From the NCBI GenBank assembly GCA_022509085.1, contig JAFLTW010000002.1, forward strand, positions 275,217-339,216: DNA of 64,000 nt. The letters run 5' to 3'. How positions within the stretch are numbered: position 1 is the stretch's first letter; the number at the start of each line of letters is the position of its first letter. The translations under genes and the position numbers were made by a program. This document shows positions 1 to 11,117 of this stretch, in pieces. Origin of the DNA: Muribaculaceae bacterium. GTDB taxonomy: Bacteria > Bacteroidota > Bacteroidia > Bacteroidales > Muribaculaceae. Below the pieces are notes generated by a model. That model saw only the letters and a list, made by a program, of their open reading frames with translations. It did not search any database and was not told the DNA's origin.

Positions 1-1362
1 AATCCAGTCGAGCACTATCTTTTCGGCATTGGCGCTCGTCATGTCGTCGATGCCGCGGAGCACGTCGATCAGCTCGCCCATGATGGCCGGCATCTCCTTG
101 CTCCAGCGCTTTCTCACATCTTTCTCAGCATATGTCTCGGGAGCCACGAAGAAGAAGTCTGCCTGGTCCCAAAGGTCGCCGGCCAGGTTTGCGCGTCCCT
201 TGATCATCTCCAGAGCCTTGCCGATATATTCGTTGCTGAAGCCCACGATTCCCTTCTCGGAGAGGATGGGGAGGAAGAGCTCCACGAGGCGCTCCTGCGG
301 GAGGTTCATCAGGTATTCGTGGTTGAACCATATACCCTTCTTGTAATCAAACTTGGCTCCGCTCTTTGCGCAGCGGTCTATCGTGAATTTGGATATAAGG
401 GTATCCATGTCCATGAGTTCGCTGTCGTCGCCGGGATTCCAGCCGAGCAGGGCGAGGAAGTTCACCACGGCCTCGGGGATGTATCCCATCTCACGGTAAC
501 CTCTCGAGATGGCGCCCGTCTCGGGGTCGGTCCAGTCGAGGGGGAACACCGGAAAACCGAACTTGTCGCCGTCGCGTTTGGAGAGCTTGCCGTTGCCTTC
601 CGGTTTGAGCAGCAGGGGCAGGTGTGCGAACTTCGGCATGGTGTCTTCCCAGCCGAAGGCGCGGTAGAGGAGTACGTGGAGCGGGGCCGACGGGAGCCAT
701 TCCTCGCCGCGTATCACGTGGCTCACCTCCATCAGATGGTCGTCCACTATGTTGGCAAGGTGATATGTGGGCAGGTTGTCGGCGCTCTTGTAGAGCACCT
801 TGTCGTCTACTATCGAGGAGTTTACGGTCACCACGCCGCGGATAAGGTCGTTGACGTGCACCTCCTCTCCCGGCTCCACCTTGAAGCGCACCACATACTG
901 GTGGCCGTCGGCGATGAGGCGGTCCACCTCCTCGCGGGGCATCGAGAGGGAGTTGCGCATGTTCATGCGCGTCGAGGCGTCATACTGGAAGTTGGGCACC
1001 TCCTTGCGGGCGGCCTCGAGTTCCTCGGGGGTGTCGAAGGCGTAATAGGCCTTACCGTTGTCGAGGAGCATCTGCACGTGCTGGCGGTAGATCTCGCGGC
1101 GCTCGCTCTGCTTGTACGGCCCGAAGTCGCCGCCTTCGCGCACGCCTTCGTCGATGCCGATGCCGAGCCAGCGCAGGGCCTCGTTGATATATTCTTCAGC
1201 ACCGGGCACGAAACGCTTGCTGTCGGTGTCTTCGATTCTCAGGATCATGGTGCCCCCGTTGTGGCGGGCAAAGAGATAGTTGAAAAGGGCCGTGCGCACT
1301 CCGCCGATGTGGAGGGGGCCTGTGGGAGACGGTGCGAATCGCACCCTTACCGGTCGTGACAT
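1..1362 (-). CDS. gltX: Glutamyl-tRNA synthetase, 3' end cut by window edge
   Basis: Charges tRNA-Glu with glutamate in the cytoplasm. Translating the minus strand from the ATG at 1362-1360 gives [21 protein letters not shown], which contains the class I synthetase HIGH-type motif (HIGG, residues 18-21). The second catalytic motif KLSKR follows at about residue 257. The frame stays open to base 1, giving about 454 residues; full-length family members have about 500, so roughly 50 C-terminal residues lie outside the window. It starts 22 nt after the DUF3256 gene and is probably the last gene of the helicase-DUF3256-gltX operon. A long open frame on the opposite strand is only a GC-rich shadow. 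Confidence 0.97.
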   Translation of the reverse strand, partial: MSRPVRVRFAPSPTGPLHIGGVRTALFNYLFARHNGGTMILRIEDTDSKRFVPGAEEYINEALRWLGIGIDEGVREGGDFGPYKQSERREIYRQHVQMLLDNGKAYYAFDTPEELEAARKEVPNFQYDASTRMNMRNSLSMPREEVDRLIADGHQYVVRFKVEPGEEVHVNDLIRGVVTVNSSIVDDKVLYKSADNLPTYHLANIVDDHLMEVSHVIRGEEWLPSAPLHVLLYRAFGWEDTMPKFAHLPLLLKPEGNGKLSKRDGDKFGFPVFPLDWTDPETGAISRGYREMGYIPEAVVNFLALLGWNPGDDSELMDMDTLISKFTIDRCAKSGAKFDYKKGIWFNHEYLMNLPQERLVELFLPILSEKGIVGFSNEYIGKALEMIKGRANLAGDLWDQADFFFVAPETYAEKDVRKRWSKEMPAIMGELIDVLRGIDDMTSANAEKIVLDWI

Positions 1363-1384
1363 AAAGTTATTTTCCTTCTGTATG

Positions 1385-2083
1385 TTATTGTTGTTTTATC
1401 ATTTGGAATTTCTTGCCGTTCCATCGGTAGCTCAGCTTCGGGGAAAGGAGCGGCATCACCTTCCCGCTGTTCTCTACGGTCAGTATGTCGCCGAGCTCCA
1501 GCGTGGCTGTCAGCCCGTCGCCTGAGGCCTCGGTCTTGTAGGCCACGGTGAAGAAGGGTAGCAGCTGCTCCACCTCCTTGAGGGTCATCTTGCTTCCTTT
1601 GGGGATTCTTATAAAGTCTTTAAGCTCGGGAGCCTTGAGAAATTTCTCTTTCGGCAGGGGGTTGAGCGCCGAGTCGTAGAATTCCATGTCGCTCTCCATA
1701 GGCTGGCCCTCCTCGCCTACGGTGTAGACGGTCATGATCAGCGGAGTGTTGCCCCGCTGCGGTAGCAGCTTTATCTGGAGAGTGCTAACCTCCGTGAGCT
1801 GCACCTCGATGAAGTCTGGGGTGAGCTCCCTGATGTAGGAGCGCCCCTTCAGGTTGTTGGTTGCCCGGTAGACGCTGTCCACGTCCCAGTAGTCGAGCAT
1901 GTCGAGGCACGTGTTTTTCGAGAGCAGGTCGAGCGTCGAGACGGGGAGGTCGGCAAAGACAGCCCTTGCCATGACGGTGTCGGCTACAGCCTCTTTGGCC
2001 GTGACGGCGCCGGCGCCTGCTTCCTTGGCATTCAGGGCCATGGAGGCAAGCGTCAGTGTCAGCAGCATCAGAATCTTCCTCAT
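1385..2083 (-). CDS. Secreted DUF3256 family protein
   Basis: A 232-residue protein with an N-terminal signal peptide ([20 protein letters not shown]). The mature part reads [16 protein letters not shown] then LDMLDYWD, matching my memory of DUF3256, a Bacteroidetes-specific envelope family of unknown function. The start overlaps the upstream helicase stop as TAATG, implying translational coupling. The segment between the signal peptide and about residue 40 is rich in Ala and Val and low in complexity. No enzymatic motif is visible; family assignment is from recognition only. Confidence 0.75.
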   Translation of the reverse strand: MRKILMLLTLTLASMALNAKEAGAGAVTAKEAVADTVMARAVFADLPVSTLDLLSKNTCLDMLDYWDVDSVYRATNNLKGRSYIRELTPDFIEVQLTEVSTLQIKLLPQRGNTPLIMTVYTVGEEGQPMESDMEFYDSALNPLPKEKFLKAPELKDFIRIPKGSKMTLKEVEQLLPFFTVAYKTEASGDGLTATLELGDILTVENSGKVMPLLSPKLSYRWNGKKFQMIKQQ

Positions 2084-3909
2084 TATTTCTTCATGAAAAT
2101 GTCATAGTTTCCGTTATAGTCGGGGCGCGGAGCGTTGGCTTCGGCAGCGGGAGTGCCGATGTAGCCCTTCTTCTTCTTTCCCTTCTTGGGAGCCGACTCC
2201 TTCTTGGCCTCACGCTTTGCGGCTGCCTTGCGTTCCTTCTTTTCGCGTCGTTTCTTTCCGGCCCCCTCATAGTCGCGGTCAGGGGCGGCTTTCTCGAGGC
2301 GGAGCCTCGTGCCGAAGAAGTTCAGGCCGTTGAGGGCGGCTATCACCTTTTTTGCCTCCGCCTTGTCCACGTCGAAAAACGCGTAGTCGTTTTTCAAGTC
2401 GATGCGGCCTATGTCGGGTTTCTTTCCCTCCACGTTCCTGTTGATGAGGTCCATCAGCGTTCCGGGGTAGAGTCCCTGGCTCTTGCCGGCGTTGATGGCG
2501 ATGCGCTCCATGTGTTCGTCGTTGGGGCGACGCTCACCCTTCTTGGTCTTGGCGGCCGACTCGTTGAGGTCGATGTCGGGCATGTCTCGGTAGTAGGCCA
2601 GCAGGCGGTTGAACTCGAGGGAGAGCACCCTCTTAAGGAGGTCTTCTTCCGAGAGCCACTCCAGTTTCTTCCTCACGCCGGGGAGGAATTTCTCCATCTG
2701 CGCGTCGTCAACGGCCACGCGCTCTATGCGGTCGGCCAGAGCGTAGATCTGTTTTTCGATGATGTGTTCCGGAGTGGGCACCTTCTTATATTCGAATTCC
2801 TTGCCAATCTTCTTCTCTATCTCACGGAGGCGTTTTTTCTCGCGCGAGTGGATGATGGCGATGGAGACGCCTGTCTTGTTGGCGCGGCCGGTACGGCCGG
2901 AGCGGTGGGTATAGACGGCCACGTCGTCGGGCAGCCCGTAGTTTATCACGTGGGTGAGGTCGTCTACGTCAAGGCCGCGGGCGGCCACGTCGGTGGCCAC
3001 GAGAAGCTGCGTTACGTGGTCGCGGAATTTCTTCATGGCCAGGTCGCGCTGCGCCTGCGAGAGGTCGCCATGCAGGCAGTCGGCGTTGTAGCCGTCGGCT
3101 ATCAGTTTGTCGGCAATCTCCTGGGTCTCGCGGCGTGTGCGGCAGAAGATGAGGCCGTAGATGTCGGGGGCGTTGTCTACTATCCGTTTCAGGGCCAGAT
3201 ACTTGTCGTGGGCCTTCACCATATAGTAGATGTGCTTCACGTTTTTCGCGCCCTCGTTTTTGTTGCCGGCCACAAACTCCACGGGGTTGTGCATGAATTT
3301 CTTGGCTATGCCCTCGATCTCCTTGGGCATCGTGGCAGAAAACATCAGCATCTTTCTTTCTGCGGGCACGTGGGTGAGGATTTCCTCGATGTCTTCGAGG
3401 AATCCCATGTTGAGCATCTCGTCGGCCTCGTCGAGTATCACGGTGTGCACGTCGTCGAGTTTCACCTCGCCGCGCTTGATGAGGTCGATGAGCCTGCCCG
3501 GCGTAGCCACGATCACCTGCACTCCCTTGCGCAGGGAGCGTATCTGGCTGTCGATGCTCGAGCCGCCGTAGACGGGCAGGATTCTCAGGCCGTCGATATA
3601 TTTCGAGAAGTCGGCGAGGTCGCCGGCAATCTGGAGGCAAAGCTCACGCGTGGGGGCGATGATCAGCGCCTGCGGTTTCTCCTTTGTAATGTCGATGCGC
3701 TGCAATACGGGCAGACCGAAGGCAGCCGTCTTGCCGGTGCCGGTCTGCGCCAGACCCACCACGTCGCCCTCCTTCTCGTTGAGGTGAGGGATTACGAGCT
3801 GCTGTATGGGCATGGGGCTCTCGAAGCCCATCTCCTCAATGGCCCTTAGTAGCTCGGGCGCCACGCCTAATTCCGCGAATGTCGGTTTTTTGGTTTCTTC
3901 TGTTTCCAT
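2083..3909 (-). CDS. DEAD-box ATP-dependent RNA helicase (DeaD/CsdA type)
   Basis: Unwinds structured RNA in ribosome assembly, mRNA decay or cold adaptation. The 608-residue protein has a Q motif, Walker A AQTGTGKT (54-61), PTREL (86-90), DEAD (160-163), SAT (191-193) and HRSGRTGR (335-342). A DbpA-type RNA-binding domain follows at about 455-530, then a Lys/Arg-rich tail with runs of K, R, E and A. The DbpA-like domain suggests binding to rRNA, but the exact substrate is inferred. It is the first gene of an operon with DUF3256 and gltX and has a good promoter about 100 bp upstream. Confidence 0.95.
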   Translation of the reverse strand: METEETKKPTFAELGVAPELLRAIEEMGFESPMPIQQLVIPHLNEKEGDVVGLAQTGTGKTAAFGLPVLQRIDITKEKPQALIIAPTRELCLQIAGDLADFSKYIDGLRILPVYGGSSIDSQIRSLRKGVQVIVATPGRLIDLIKRGEVKLDDVHTVILDEADEMLNMGFLEDIEEILTHVPAERKMLMFSATMPKEIEGIAKKFMHNPVEFVAGNKNEGAKNVKHIYYMVKAHDKYLALKRIVDNAPDIYGLIFCRTRRETQEIADKLIADGYNADCLHGDLSQAQRDLAMKKFRDHVTQLLVATDVAARGLDVDDLTHVINYGLPDDVAVYTHRSGRTGRANKTGVSIAIIHSREKKRLREIEKKIGKEFEYKKVPTPEHIIEKQIYALADRIERVAVDDAQMEKFLPGVRKKLEWLSEEDLLKRVLSLEFNRLLAYYRDMPDIDLNESAAKTKKGERRPNDEHMERIAINAGKSQGLYPGTLMDLINRNVEGKKPDIGRIDLKNDYAFFDVDKAEAKKVIAALNGLNFFGTRLRLEKAAPDRDYEGAGKKRREKKERKAAAKREAKKESAPKKGKKKKGYIGTPAAEANAPRPDYNGNYDIFMKK

Positions 3910-4005
3910 AGTATTCTTAAGGTTTTTCCGTGTCTGTTCTTTAGATATTCTTTAGTTATAAGGCTATAAGTGGATGCTTGGTTTTGCGTTCAGTGGTATT
4001 TTCTG

Positions 4006-4013
4006 CAAAATTA
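4006..4013 (-). promoter_or_regulatory. Promoter -7 box for the helicase operon
   Basis: The minus strand reads TAATTTTG, matching the Bacteroidetes -7 consensus TAnnTTTG. It lies about 100 nt upstream of the helicase start and 12 bp from an equivalent box on the opposite strand, so the two operons diverge from one short AT-rich region. I see no clear -33 TTTG. Confidence 0.55.
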
Positions 4014-4017
4014 CTAA

Positions 4018-5202
<1,185 letters not shown>

Positions 5203-5570
5203 CGCCTCCCCTCCCAGCGCCCGGTATAGCATCGGGAAAGGCAAAAAAAAATTGGGTGTCATCCCGACAACCAATCTTTCAGTTAACCTTAAAATCTAAT
5301 ACCATGAAAAACTCGATGCAAAATTACAAATAATTTTTGAATCTATGTTATAAAACATAAGAAAAATTCTATTTTTTAACGAAATTTAAGTAAAAAACTA
5401 CTTTAAATCGTATACTCTCTATATTTATACATAATTTATTCCTATTCAGCAGGCCAACTGCAAATATCTCCCGGATTGTTTATTCCGGTTTCACTTACCC
5501 TCTTGCGTTGAACCTTCGGAAGGAAAACCGTGTTTTATGGTTAGATAGAAACCCACTTAAACAGAATACT
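5203..5570 (+). other. Intergenic region, no gene seen
   Basis: About 370 bp between the esterase and the DUF4136 lipoprotein. The centre (about 5320-5440) is extremely AT-rich. A nine-codon open frame begins at the ATG at 5304 (MKNSMQNYK) but has no support. TAATTTTTG near 5331 is one base longer than the -7 consensus. I find no tRNA, strong terminator or repeat. Confidence 0.4.
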
Positions 5571-6272
5571 ATGAAAATGAAAGTTTGGTTAATGGCTGCG
5601 GCTGCCACCGTCGGGATGGCAATGACATCCTGCAGTCCGTTCTCGCTCGTGAATTCAGAGGTCTACAACAACGCCGACCTCGCCGACTTCCATACGTTCC
5701 GCATCGTGACTCCCGATGACGGCTCGCTGCCTCCCGGCATGGAATCGGTAACATATTATAATATCGCTGCAGCCATCCGCGAACAGATGGTGGAACGCGG
5801 TTATCAGGAATCCCCTACATCTCCCATCGTAATCAATATCGGTATTACCGTGCATAAGGAGATTCAGACAGAACCTCTGTCGTTTGTTACACCTCCTCCC
5901 GCCTGGGGACCAGGCTGGGGACCGGGTTGGGGTCCCGGCCCGGGTATGCCGCCGCCTCCCTACGGCAACTACTTCCCCTATGGAGGCCCCGGTCCGGCTC
6001 CGGCATACGCCCCATACTTCATCGTGCCCAGGTCTTACTACTGGAATCCCAACGCACAGGTGGTTACCGGTATCTATAAGGAGGGTGTGCTGACGATGGA
6101 TATCGTAGACATCGCCACCAAGACGGCGATATTCTCCTCTTCTGTAGCCACAATCCTCGAGCCGGGCGACGCACAGTTCCGCAACCTTACCGGCATTTCG
6201 GAGGCCGTGCAGACCCTCTTCAGCAAATTCCCCGTGCCGCTACTCCCGCAGTATCGCAACCAAAAGAAATAA
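5571..6272 (+). CDS. DUF4136 domain lipoprotein
   Basis: Starting at the ATG at 5571 gives MKMKVWLMAAAATVGMAMTSC, a lipoprotein signal with Cys near residue 21. The mature protein (SEVYNNADLADFHTFRI, then VTYYNIAAAIREQMVERGY) matches DUF4136, an outer-membrane or periplasmic family of unknown function common in Bacteroidetes. An unusual Gly/Pro/Trp/Tyr-rich stretch, with WGPGWGPG repeats (about residues 110-150), interrupts the domain. An upstream in-frame start at 5508 is less likely because it would bury the signal peptide. A strong terminator follows. Confidence 0.8.
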   Translation: MKMKVWLMAAAATVGMAMTSCSPFSLVNSEVYNNADLADFHTFRIVTPDDGSLPPGMESVTYYNIAAAIREQMVERGYQESPTSPIVINIGITVHKEIQTEPLSFVTPPPAWGPGWGPGWGPGPGMPPPPYGNYFPYGGPGPAPAYAPYFIVPRSYYWNPNAQVVTGIYKEGVLTMDIVDIATKTAIFSSSVATILEPGDAQFRNLTGISEAVQTLFSKFPVPLLPQYRNQKK

Positions 6273-6300
6273 GCCCTAATAAAATCGGATAACAAAAAGA

Positions 6301-6332
6301 ACGCCCCTCACAAACGAGGGGCGTTTCTTTTA
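6301..6332. terminator. Bidirectional intrinsic terminator
   Basis: A perfect 9-bp stem ACGCCCCTC / GAGGGGCGT (6301-6309 and 6316-6324) with a six-base loop is followed by TTTCTTTT. An A-rich stretch on the other side gives a T-run on the minus strand. It separates the convergent DUF4136 gene and the minus-strand gene ending at 6330. Confidence 0.9.
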
Positions 6333-7103
6333 GAAGAGTATCTTTCGGATGGAGGAGGCTCGGCGCTCTATCAGGATAGAGCCCGGAGCGGGCCGCATTA
6401 CGCGGCGTCCGTCAAGAGTGTAATAGCCGGCTTCCGAAGAGTCGGCCTCAATGGCATCCACACCGTTTTCCTCAATCACGTCGCCGGAGTCGAGACCCGG
6501 AAAGATGATGAGCGAGGTCATGTCGGCAGGCACGCCGTCGATAAGCCAGCCGAAGCCGCCCGTAGGGTGTCCCTGGTAGCCATAGTTGGCGTCGTAGACC
6601 AGTTCACCGCCGCTTTTGCGGATGAAGTTGAGGGCCACGACACCTTTCCTGTAGGTGGTGTAGGGTATCTCGAACCGCGGGTCGGCGATTATCTCGGCGA
6701 CGGAGAGGTCGGGGTTTTGCGCCGCCGTCATCCCCAGCTGGTTGCTCACGTAAAACTCCGTGATTCCGAACGCCGGGTAAGAGAAGCCGGTCTCCGTGGG
6801 TTCGAACACCACGTGGTCAGGGTCGGCCACGTCAAACACGATATAGCCGTCGGCCGTCGACTCGTTGTAGTAGGCCAGCGGCCCCGACTTATAGGGATTT
6901 ACAAGCCTGTAGCGCGACTTCACCGCAGCGTTCTGCTGGAGGGGCACCTCATAGCGGTTGTAATACTGGTCGAAACCGAACCCCGGCATCAGCCAGCCGT
7001 CGACAAACGTGGCGTCGCCCACGTCGGTCCATATATCTTGCGCGGCGACATTCAGAAATGCCGCCGCGGTAAGAATACAGGAAATTAATCCTTTATGGTT
7101 CAT
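6330..7103 (-). CDS. Secreted protein, paralogue of its upstream neighbour, with Por-like C-terminus
   Basis: About 257 residues from the ATG at 7103 (MNHKGLISCILTAAAFLNVAAQ, a signal peptide); an in-frame start at 7124 is possible. The body, with DVGDATFVDGWLMPGF, RLVNPYKSGPLAYYN and DGYIVFDVADP, closely parallels residues about 220-400 of the next gene upstream (7114-8496), so the two are tandem paralogues. The last about 35 residues (YYTLDGRRV, then a basic end) resemble the short C-terminal sorting-type domains of Bacteroidales secreted proteins. Function unknown; probably a surface or secreted adhesin-like protein. Its start lies 10 bp beyond the neighbour's stop. Confidence 0.75.
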   Translation of the reverse strand: MNHKGLISCILTAAAFLNVAAQDIWTDVGDATFVDGWLMPGFGFDQYYNRYEVPLQQNAAVKSRYRLVNPYKSGPLAYYNESTADGYIVFDVADPDHVVFEPTETGFSYPAFGITEFYVSNQLGMTAAQNPDLSVAEIIADPRFEIPYTTYRKGVVALNFIRKSGGELVYDANYGYQGHPTGGFGWLIDGVPADMTSLIIFPGLDSGDVIEENGVDAIEADSSEAGYYTLDGRRVMRPAPGSILIERRASSIRKILF

Positions 7104-7113
7104 CGGGGTGTGA

Positions 7114-8496
7114 TTAACGAACAATCTGTTTGCTCACCTTGTCGCCCTCGCGTTTGATCACGATTTCACCGGCCTTCGGGTTGGCAACCTTCACGCCCTG
7201 GAGGTTGAAGTATTCCACACCGGCGTTGCCTTTCTCAACGGCCACCTCATCCACGCCGCTTGCGTTCGGGAAGATAATCATGGCGGTCATGTTGAGGGGT
7301 TCGTAAGTATCCTCGTCAAACCAGTACTGGCCGCCCCATACGGCAAACTGAGCGCCGTAGGTGGCATCGTAAGCCAGACCGTCTGCCGGAGGATTATTCA
7401 CGGCGAGAAGTTTTACGACACCGTTCTCAAAGGTAGTGAAGGGTATATAGTCACCGTACTGCTCGCTGTTGGCGATGAGCTCGTCGATGGTCTTGTCGGG
7501 AAAGAAGCCATGGTACATTCCGAGCTGGTTGTAGCAATAGTATGTGCCGATATACATTTCGGGGATATAGAGGCCTGCGCGGGCGGTGAGGAAGAGCACA
7601 TGGTTGGGGTCGGAGGCATCGAAAAGGATGTAGCCGTCTTCAGTGCTCTTGTTGTACTTAGCCAACGGACCAACCTTATAGGGGTTCACAAGACGGTAAA
7701 GGCCCGGGTTTTCCTCGTTCTGCTGCAGGGGCACCATCCACTGGTTGGCGGGCTTCATCGGATCCTGGTCGAAACCGGGGGTGAGCCAGCCGTCTACGAG
7801 AGTAGCCTCGCCGAGATCGGTCCACGTGCCGTCAAGGTTGGTGTTTGCGCCGGGTTTGTAAGCCTCGGAGAAATCCTGGATGTCATAGTAGGAACCCTCC
7901 AGCGTATTGCCATAATAAACGGTGCCTGCCTCATCCTTGTAGGCAACCCATGCAAGGCCGTTCAGGGAGTCGAATTCCACCATACCGAGAGCGGGGTAGT
8001 ATTCACCCGTCATTTCATTGATAAATGTAAATTTACCGGTCTCGAGGTTGACAACATAAGGCTGCTGGTATATGTACATATCATTCGCCCTGAACGCGAA
8101 CTCACGCTTGAGGCTTACGGAGTTGTCATCCTTGTTGTATGTTGCTAAGAAAGCACAATACTGGTAAGTCTGATCCTCGAAAATGAGGGTGGTTCCCTGA
8201 TTGGAAACGGAATAGTCCACAACGATATAGGTTCCGGCTGAATCTGAGAAATAGAAGTCGCCGAACACGAGATTCCAGTTGCCGTTGAAGTCGAGTGCGC
8301 TGCCTTCCACCTTGCGGATGCTGTTGTGGCGCATCTTCATTTGGGTGTTGGCGAGCACGGGAGTCTGCTGTTTGAGCGTAACGGGACGTTCAGCGGGTTG
8401 GAAAGTGCGGAGCTCGCCTGTGGGGGCGGCCATCGCTGTGGCGGAGGCTGCGGCAATTACTGCGGTAGCCATCAGCATGGAATAGATTTTTTTCAT
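7114..8496 (-). CDS. Secreted protein with repeated beta-rich domain and Por-like C-terminus
   Basis: A 460-residue protein with signal peptide MKKIYSMLMATAVIAAASATAMA. The N-terminal half (about 60-210) and the C-terminal half (about 222-420) look like related beta-rich modules. The second is the one shared with the downstream paralogue (TDLGEATLVDGWLTPGF, LVNPYKVGPLAKYN). The final residues, YFNLQGVKVANPKAGEIVI, resemble Por-type sorting tails. No catalytic motif is visible. Function unknown; the pair looks like a small lineage-specific surface protein family. Confidence 0.78.
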   Translation of the reverse strand: MKKIYSMLMATAVIAAASATAMAAPTGELRTFQPAERPVTLKQQTPVLANTQMKMRHNSIRKVEGSALDFNGNWNLVFGDFYFSDSAGTYIVVDYSVSNQGTTLIFEDQTYQYCAFLATYNKDDNSVSLKREFAFRANDMYIYQQPYVVNLETGKFTFINEMTGEYYPALGMVEFDSLNGLAWVAYKDEAGTVYYGNTLEGSYYDIQDFSEAYKPGANTNLDGTWTDLGEATLVDGWLTPGFDQDPMKPANQWMVPLQQNEENPGLYRLVNPYKVGPLAKYNKSTEDGYILFDASDPNHVLFLTARAGLYIPEMYIGTYYCYNQLGMYHGFFPDKTIDELIANSEQYGDYIPFTTFENGVVKLLAVNNPPADGLAYDATYGAQFAVWGGQYWFDEDTYEPLNMTAMIIFPNASGVDEVAVEKGNAGVEYFNLQGVKVANPKAGEIVIKREGDKVSKQIVR

Positions 8497-8558
8497 AGAT
8501 GAGAATATTAATGAGAATTGTTATAGTCGTAAAGTCAGGTTCAGGTCTGGTTTTGAGT

Positions 8559-10037
8559 TTAGCGCAGCTTCCACTCCACGCCGGTCTTGGTGTCTTTCAC
8601 GTCGAAACCGAGAGCGGCCAGTTGGTCGCGAATCAGGTCGCTCGTTGCCCAGTCTTTCGCGTCCTTTGCCTGCTTGCGGATTTGGAGCAGGAGATCAACG
8701 GCTCCCTCGAAGGGTGCCATGTCGGCTCCGCCCTCGCCCGCGTCGGCCATCCTGATACCCAGGAGGTCGAAGAGGAAAGTGTCAAAGAGATGTTTCAGGC
8801 TCCCGATCTGCGCGGCGTCGAGCTTCAGTTCGCCTGCAGCGGCCGAGTTGATTGCCTTGGAGGCCTCGAAGAGCACGGCGATCACCTGCGGCGTGTTGAG
8901 GTCGTCGTCGAGAGCGGCGTAGCACTGCTTCTCGAAGTCGGGGAGCGTCGTGTCGCTCCGGGGCGCCGGCTCCAGTTTTTCGAGACGGCGGTAGGCGTCG
9001 AGCAACTTGTTGAGCGCCTTCTCCGCGGCCTGCAGGGCCTCGTTGGAGAAGTCGACGGTGCTGCGGTAGTGGGCCTGGAGGATGAAGAAACGTATCACCA
9101 TCGGAGAATAGGCCTGGGTGAGGAAGGGATGGTCACCGCTGAAGAACTGCTCGAGCGTTATGAAATTGTTGTAGCTCTTGCCCATCTTCTTGCCGTCGAT
9201 GGTGATCATGTTGTTGTGGATCCAGTATTTCACGGCGTCGTGGCCCTGGGCGGCCACGCTCTGGGCTATCTCGCATTCATGGTGGGGAAACATGAGGTCC
9301 ATGCCGCCGCCGTGGATGTCGAAAGTGTCGCCGAGATACTTCTCTCCCATTGTGGAGCATTCGAGGTGCCAGCCGGGGAAACCCTCGCTCCAGGGTGAGG
9401 GCCAGTGCATTATGTGTTCCGGGGCAGCCTTCTTCCAGAGGGCGAAGTCGAGGGGGTTGCGCTTCTCGTGCTGGCCGTCGAGCTGCCGCGTGTTGTTCTG
9501 CAGGTCTTCGATGTTTCGGCCCGAGAGTTTGCCGTAGGGATGGTCGGCGTTGAATTTCTCCACGTCGAAATATACGGAGCCCTGGCTCTCGTAGGCATAG
9601 CCGGCCTCGAGGATGCGCTTTATGTATTCAATCTGTTCGATGATATGGCCTGACGCGTGAGGCTCGATTGAGGGCGGAAGCACGTTGAGGGCCTCCATGT
9701 CGCGATGGTAGGAGTTGAGATAGCGCTGCACCACCTCCATCGGTTCGAGCGCCTCGAGACGCGCCTTCTTGGCCACCTTGTCTTCCCCCTCGTCGGCATC
9801 CTGTTCCAGATGGCCCACGTCGGTGATGTTGCGCACGTAGCGCACCTTGTAGCCCAGATGGCGCAGGTAGCGGAAGAGGGTGTCGAAAGTGATGGCCGGC
9901 CGGGCATGGCCCAGATGGGCGTCACCGTAGACGGTGGGACCGCACACGTACATACCCACATGCCCCTCGTGCAGAGGCACGAAGGTCTGTTTCTCCCGGG
10001 TCAGGGTGTTGTAGAGCGTCAGGTCGTTGGCTTTCAT
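8559..10037 (-). CDS. cysS: Cysteinyl-tRNA synthetase
   Basis: Charges tRNA-Cys. From the ATG at 10037 the protein has about 492 residues, normal for the family. The signature [16 protein letters not shown] carries the zinc-ligand Cys and the HIGH motif (HLGHA, about 41-45). Zinc-site [11 protein letters not shown] and the KMGKS loop (about 280) are intact, as is the C-terminal DALR/anticodon region. The start overlaps the stop of the DUF3467 gene (TGATG), indicating translational coupling. A TTG one codon earlier is possible but unlikely. Confidence 0.97.
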   Translation of the reverse strand: MKANDLTLYNTLTREKQTFVPLHEGHVGMYVCGPTVYGDAHLGHARPAITFDTLFRYLRHLGYKVRYVRNITDVGHLEQDADEGEDKVAKKARLEALEPMEVVQRYLNSYHRDMEALNVLPPSIEPHASGHIIEQIEYIKRILEAGYAYESQGSVYFDVEKFNADHPYGKLSGRNIEDLQNNTRQLDGQHEKRNPLDFALWKKAAPEHIMHWPSPWSEGFPGWHLECSTMGEKYLGDTFDIHGGGMDLMFPHHECEIAQSVAAQGHDAVKYWIHNNMITIDGKKMGKSYNNFITLEQFFSGDHPFLTQAYSPMVIRFFILQAHYRSTVDFSNEALQAAEKALNKLLDAYRRLEKLEPAPRSDTTLPDFEKQCYAALDDDLNTPQVIAVLFEASKAINSAAAGELKLDAAQIGSLKHLFDTFLFDLLGIRMADAGEGGADMAPFEGAVDLLLQIRKQAKDAKDWATSDLIRDQLAALGFDVKDTKTGVEWKLR

Positions 10038-10321
10038 CAATTGAATGCGTTCGGATTGTTCTGAAGTTTGATTTCCCCAAACTGGGTCTCATACTTCTTT
10101 ACGTTGTCGCTCAGGGCGAAGAGGAGCTTCTTGGCGTTTTCCGGGGTCATGATGATGCGGCTCACCACCGGGGCCTGCGGAATACCGGGGGCCGCGAAGA
10201 TGAAGTCGATCAGGAAGTCGGAGGGAGTGTGGCCGATCATGGCGAGATTGGAGTATTTGCCCTCGGCGATTTCCGGACGCAGTTGTATCTGAAGCTGGTT
10301 TTTGTTGTCTTGGTTTGCCAT
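10037..10321 (-). CDS. DUF3467 family protein
   Basis: A 94-residue cytosolic protein with the family pattern of an early [18 protein letters not shown] and a later [19 protein letters not shown]3467 is a small, widely conserved family of unknown function. It is the first gene of a two-gene unit with cysS, overlapping it by one base, and has its own well-formed promoter inside the 3' end of the ABC gene upstream. Confidence 0.88.
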   Translation of the reverse strand: MANQDNKNQLQIQLRPEIAEGKYSNLAMIGHTPSDFLIDFIFAAPGIPQAPVVSRIIMTPENAKKLLFALSDNVKKYETQFGEIKLQNNPNAFN

Positions 10322-10369
10322 AATTATGTTACGGGTTTTATTACGGGATTAAAAATTGCATTTATATTG

Positions 10370-10400
10370 CAAAATTAATCAAATTTCCGAAATTTCCAAA
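10370..10400 (-). promoter_or_regulatory. Promoter of DUF3467-cysS
   Basis: The minus strand has TTTG (10400-10397), a 19-bp spacer, then TAATTTTG (10377-10370): an exact match to the Bacteroidetes primary sigma promoter. The -33 box lies inside the C-terminal codons of the ABC gene, so DUF3467-cysS can be transcribed apart from it. Confidence 0.75.
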
Positions 10401-11110
10401 ATAGGAGAGCCGTCTGCCGTTTCGGTCGCTTCCTGGGGGTTGGCGGCGGGGCTCTCTATGTTGTCGATGCGGCCGTCTACCATGGTCACCACGCGGTGGG
10501 CAATGCCGGCCAGCGACGAGTCGTGGGTCACCATAAGGAAGGTATGGCCTCTCTCGCGGCAGAGGCGCGAGATGAGCGTCTGGATCTCGTCGCGGTTTCG
10601 CGAGTCGAGGCTGCCGGTGGGTTCGTCGGCGAGTATCACCTTGGGGTCGTTGACCAGCGCGCGGGCGATGGCCGCCCTCTGGCGCTCGCCGCCCGAGAGT
10701 TCCCCGGGTTTGTGGCGCAGGCGTTCCCCGAGTCCGAGCATTCCCAGCAGTTCCTCCGCCTTCCTCATGGCCTTGCGGCGCCCCATGCCTCCGATCAGTG
10801 CGGGCAGCGCCACGTTTTCCGTAGCGGTAAACTCCGGAAGCAGCTCGTGAAACTGAAACACGAACCCGATGTTGCGGTTGCGGAAGCGGGCCAGTTTCTT
10901 CTCCTTGAGGCGGTTGATCACCACATCGTCATATTCCACATAGCCCGTGTCGGGGGTCTCCAGCGACCCGATTATCTGGAGCAGGGTGGTCTTGCCGGCG
11001 CCCGAGGGGCCGACGATAGCCGTGATTTCACCCTCCGGAATGGTTAGGCTCACGTCGTTGAGCACGTGGAGGTTGCCGTAGCTTTTGTTGATATTTTTTG
11101 CTGCAATCAT
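10379..11110 (-). CDS. ABC transporter ATP-binding protein (LolD/MacB type)
   Basis: A 243-residue ATPase with Walker A GPSGAGKTT (about 34-42), Q-loop, signature LSGGERQRAAIARAL, Walker B VILADEPTGSLD and switch His in VTHD. The spacing and FVFQFHELLPEFTATENV segment are those of the LolD/MacB/FtsE branch, which powers lipoprotein release or other mechanotransmission at the inner membrane. No permease is adjacent, so the partner LolCE-like protein must be encoded elsewhere. It starts 7 bp after the methyltransferase stop and is probably cotranscribed with it. Confidence 0.92.
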   Translation of the reverse strand: MIAAKNINKSYGNLHVLNDVSLTIPEGEITAIVGPSGAGKTTLLQIIGSLETPDTGYVEYDDVVINRLKEKKLARFRNRNIGFVFQFHELLPEFTATENVALPALIGGMGRRKAMRKAEELLGMLGLGERLRHKPGELSGGERQRAAIARALVNDPKVILADEPTGSLDSRNRDEIQTLISRLCRERGHTFLMVTHDSSLAGIAHRVVTMVDGRIDNIESPAANPQEATETADGSPILEISEI

Positions 11111-11117
11111 GTTCTGT

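Noticed and set aside
319..1359. A 346-codon open frame on the plus strand
   Set aside because: It runs antisense to gltX, whose catalytic motifs are clear; the frame is a product of GC-rich codon bias.
2056..3849. A 597-codon plus-strand frame
   Set aside because: Antisense to the DEAD-box helicase, with low-complexity Val/His/Leu composition and no domain.
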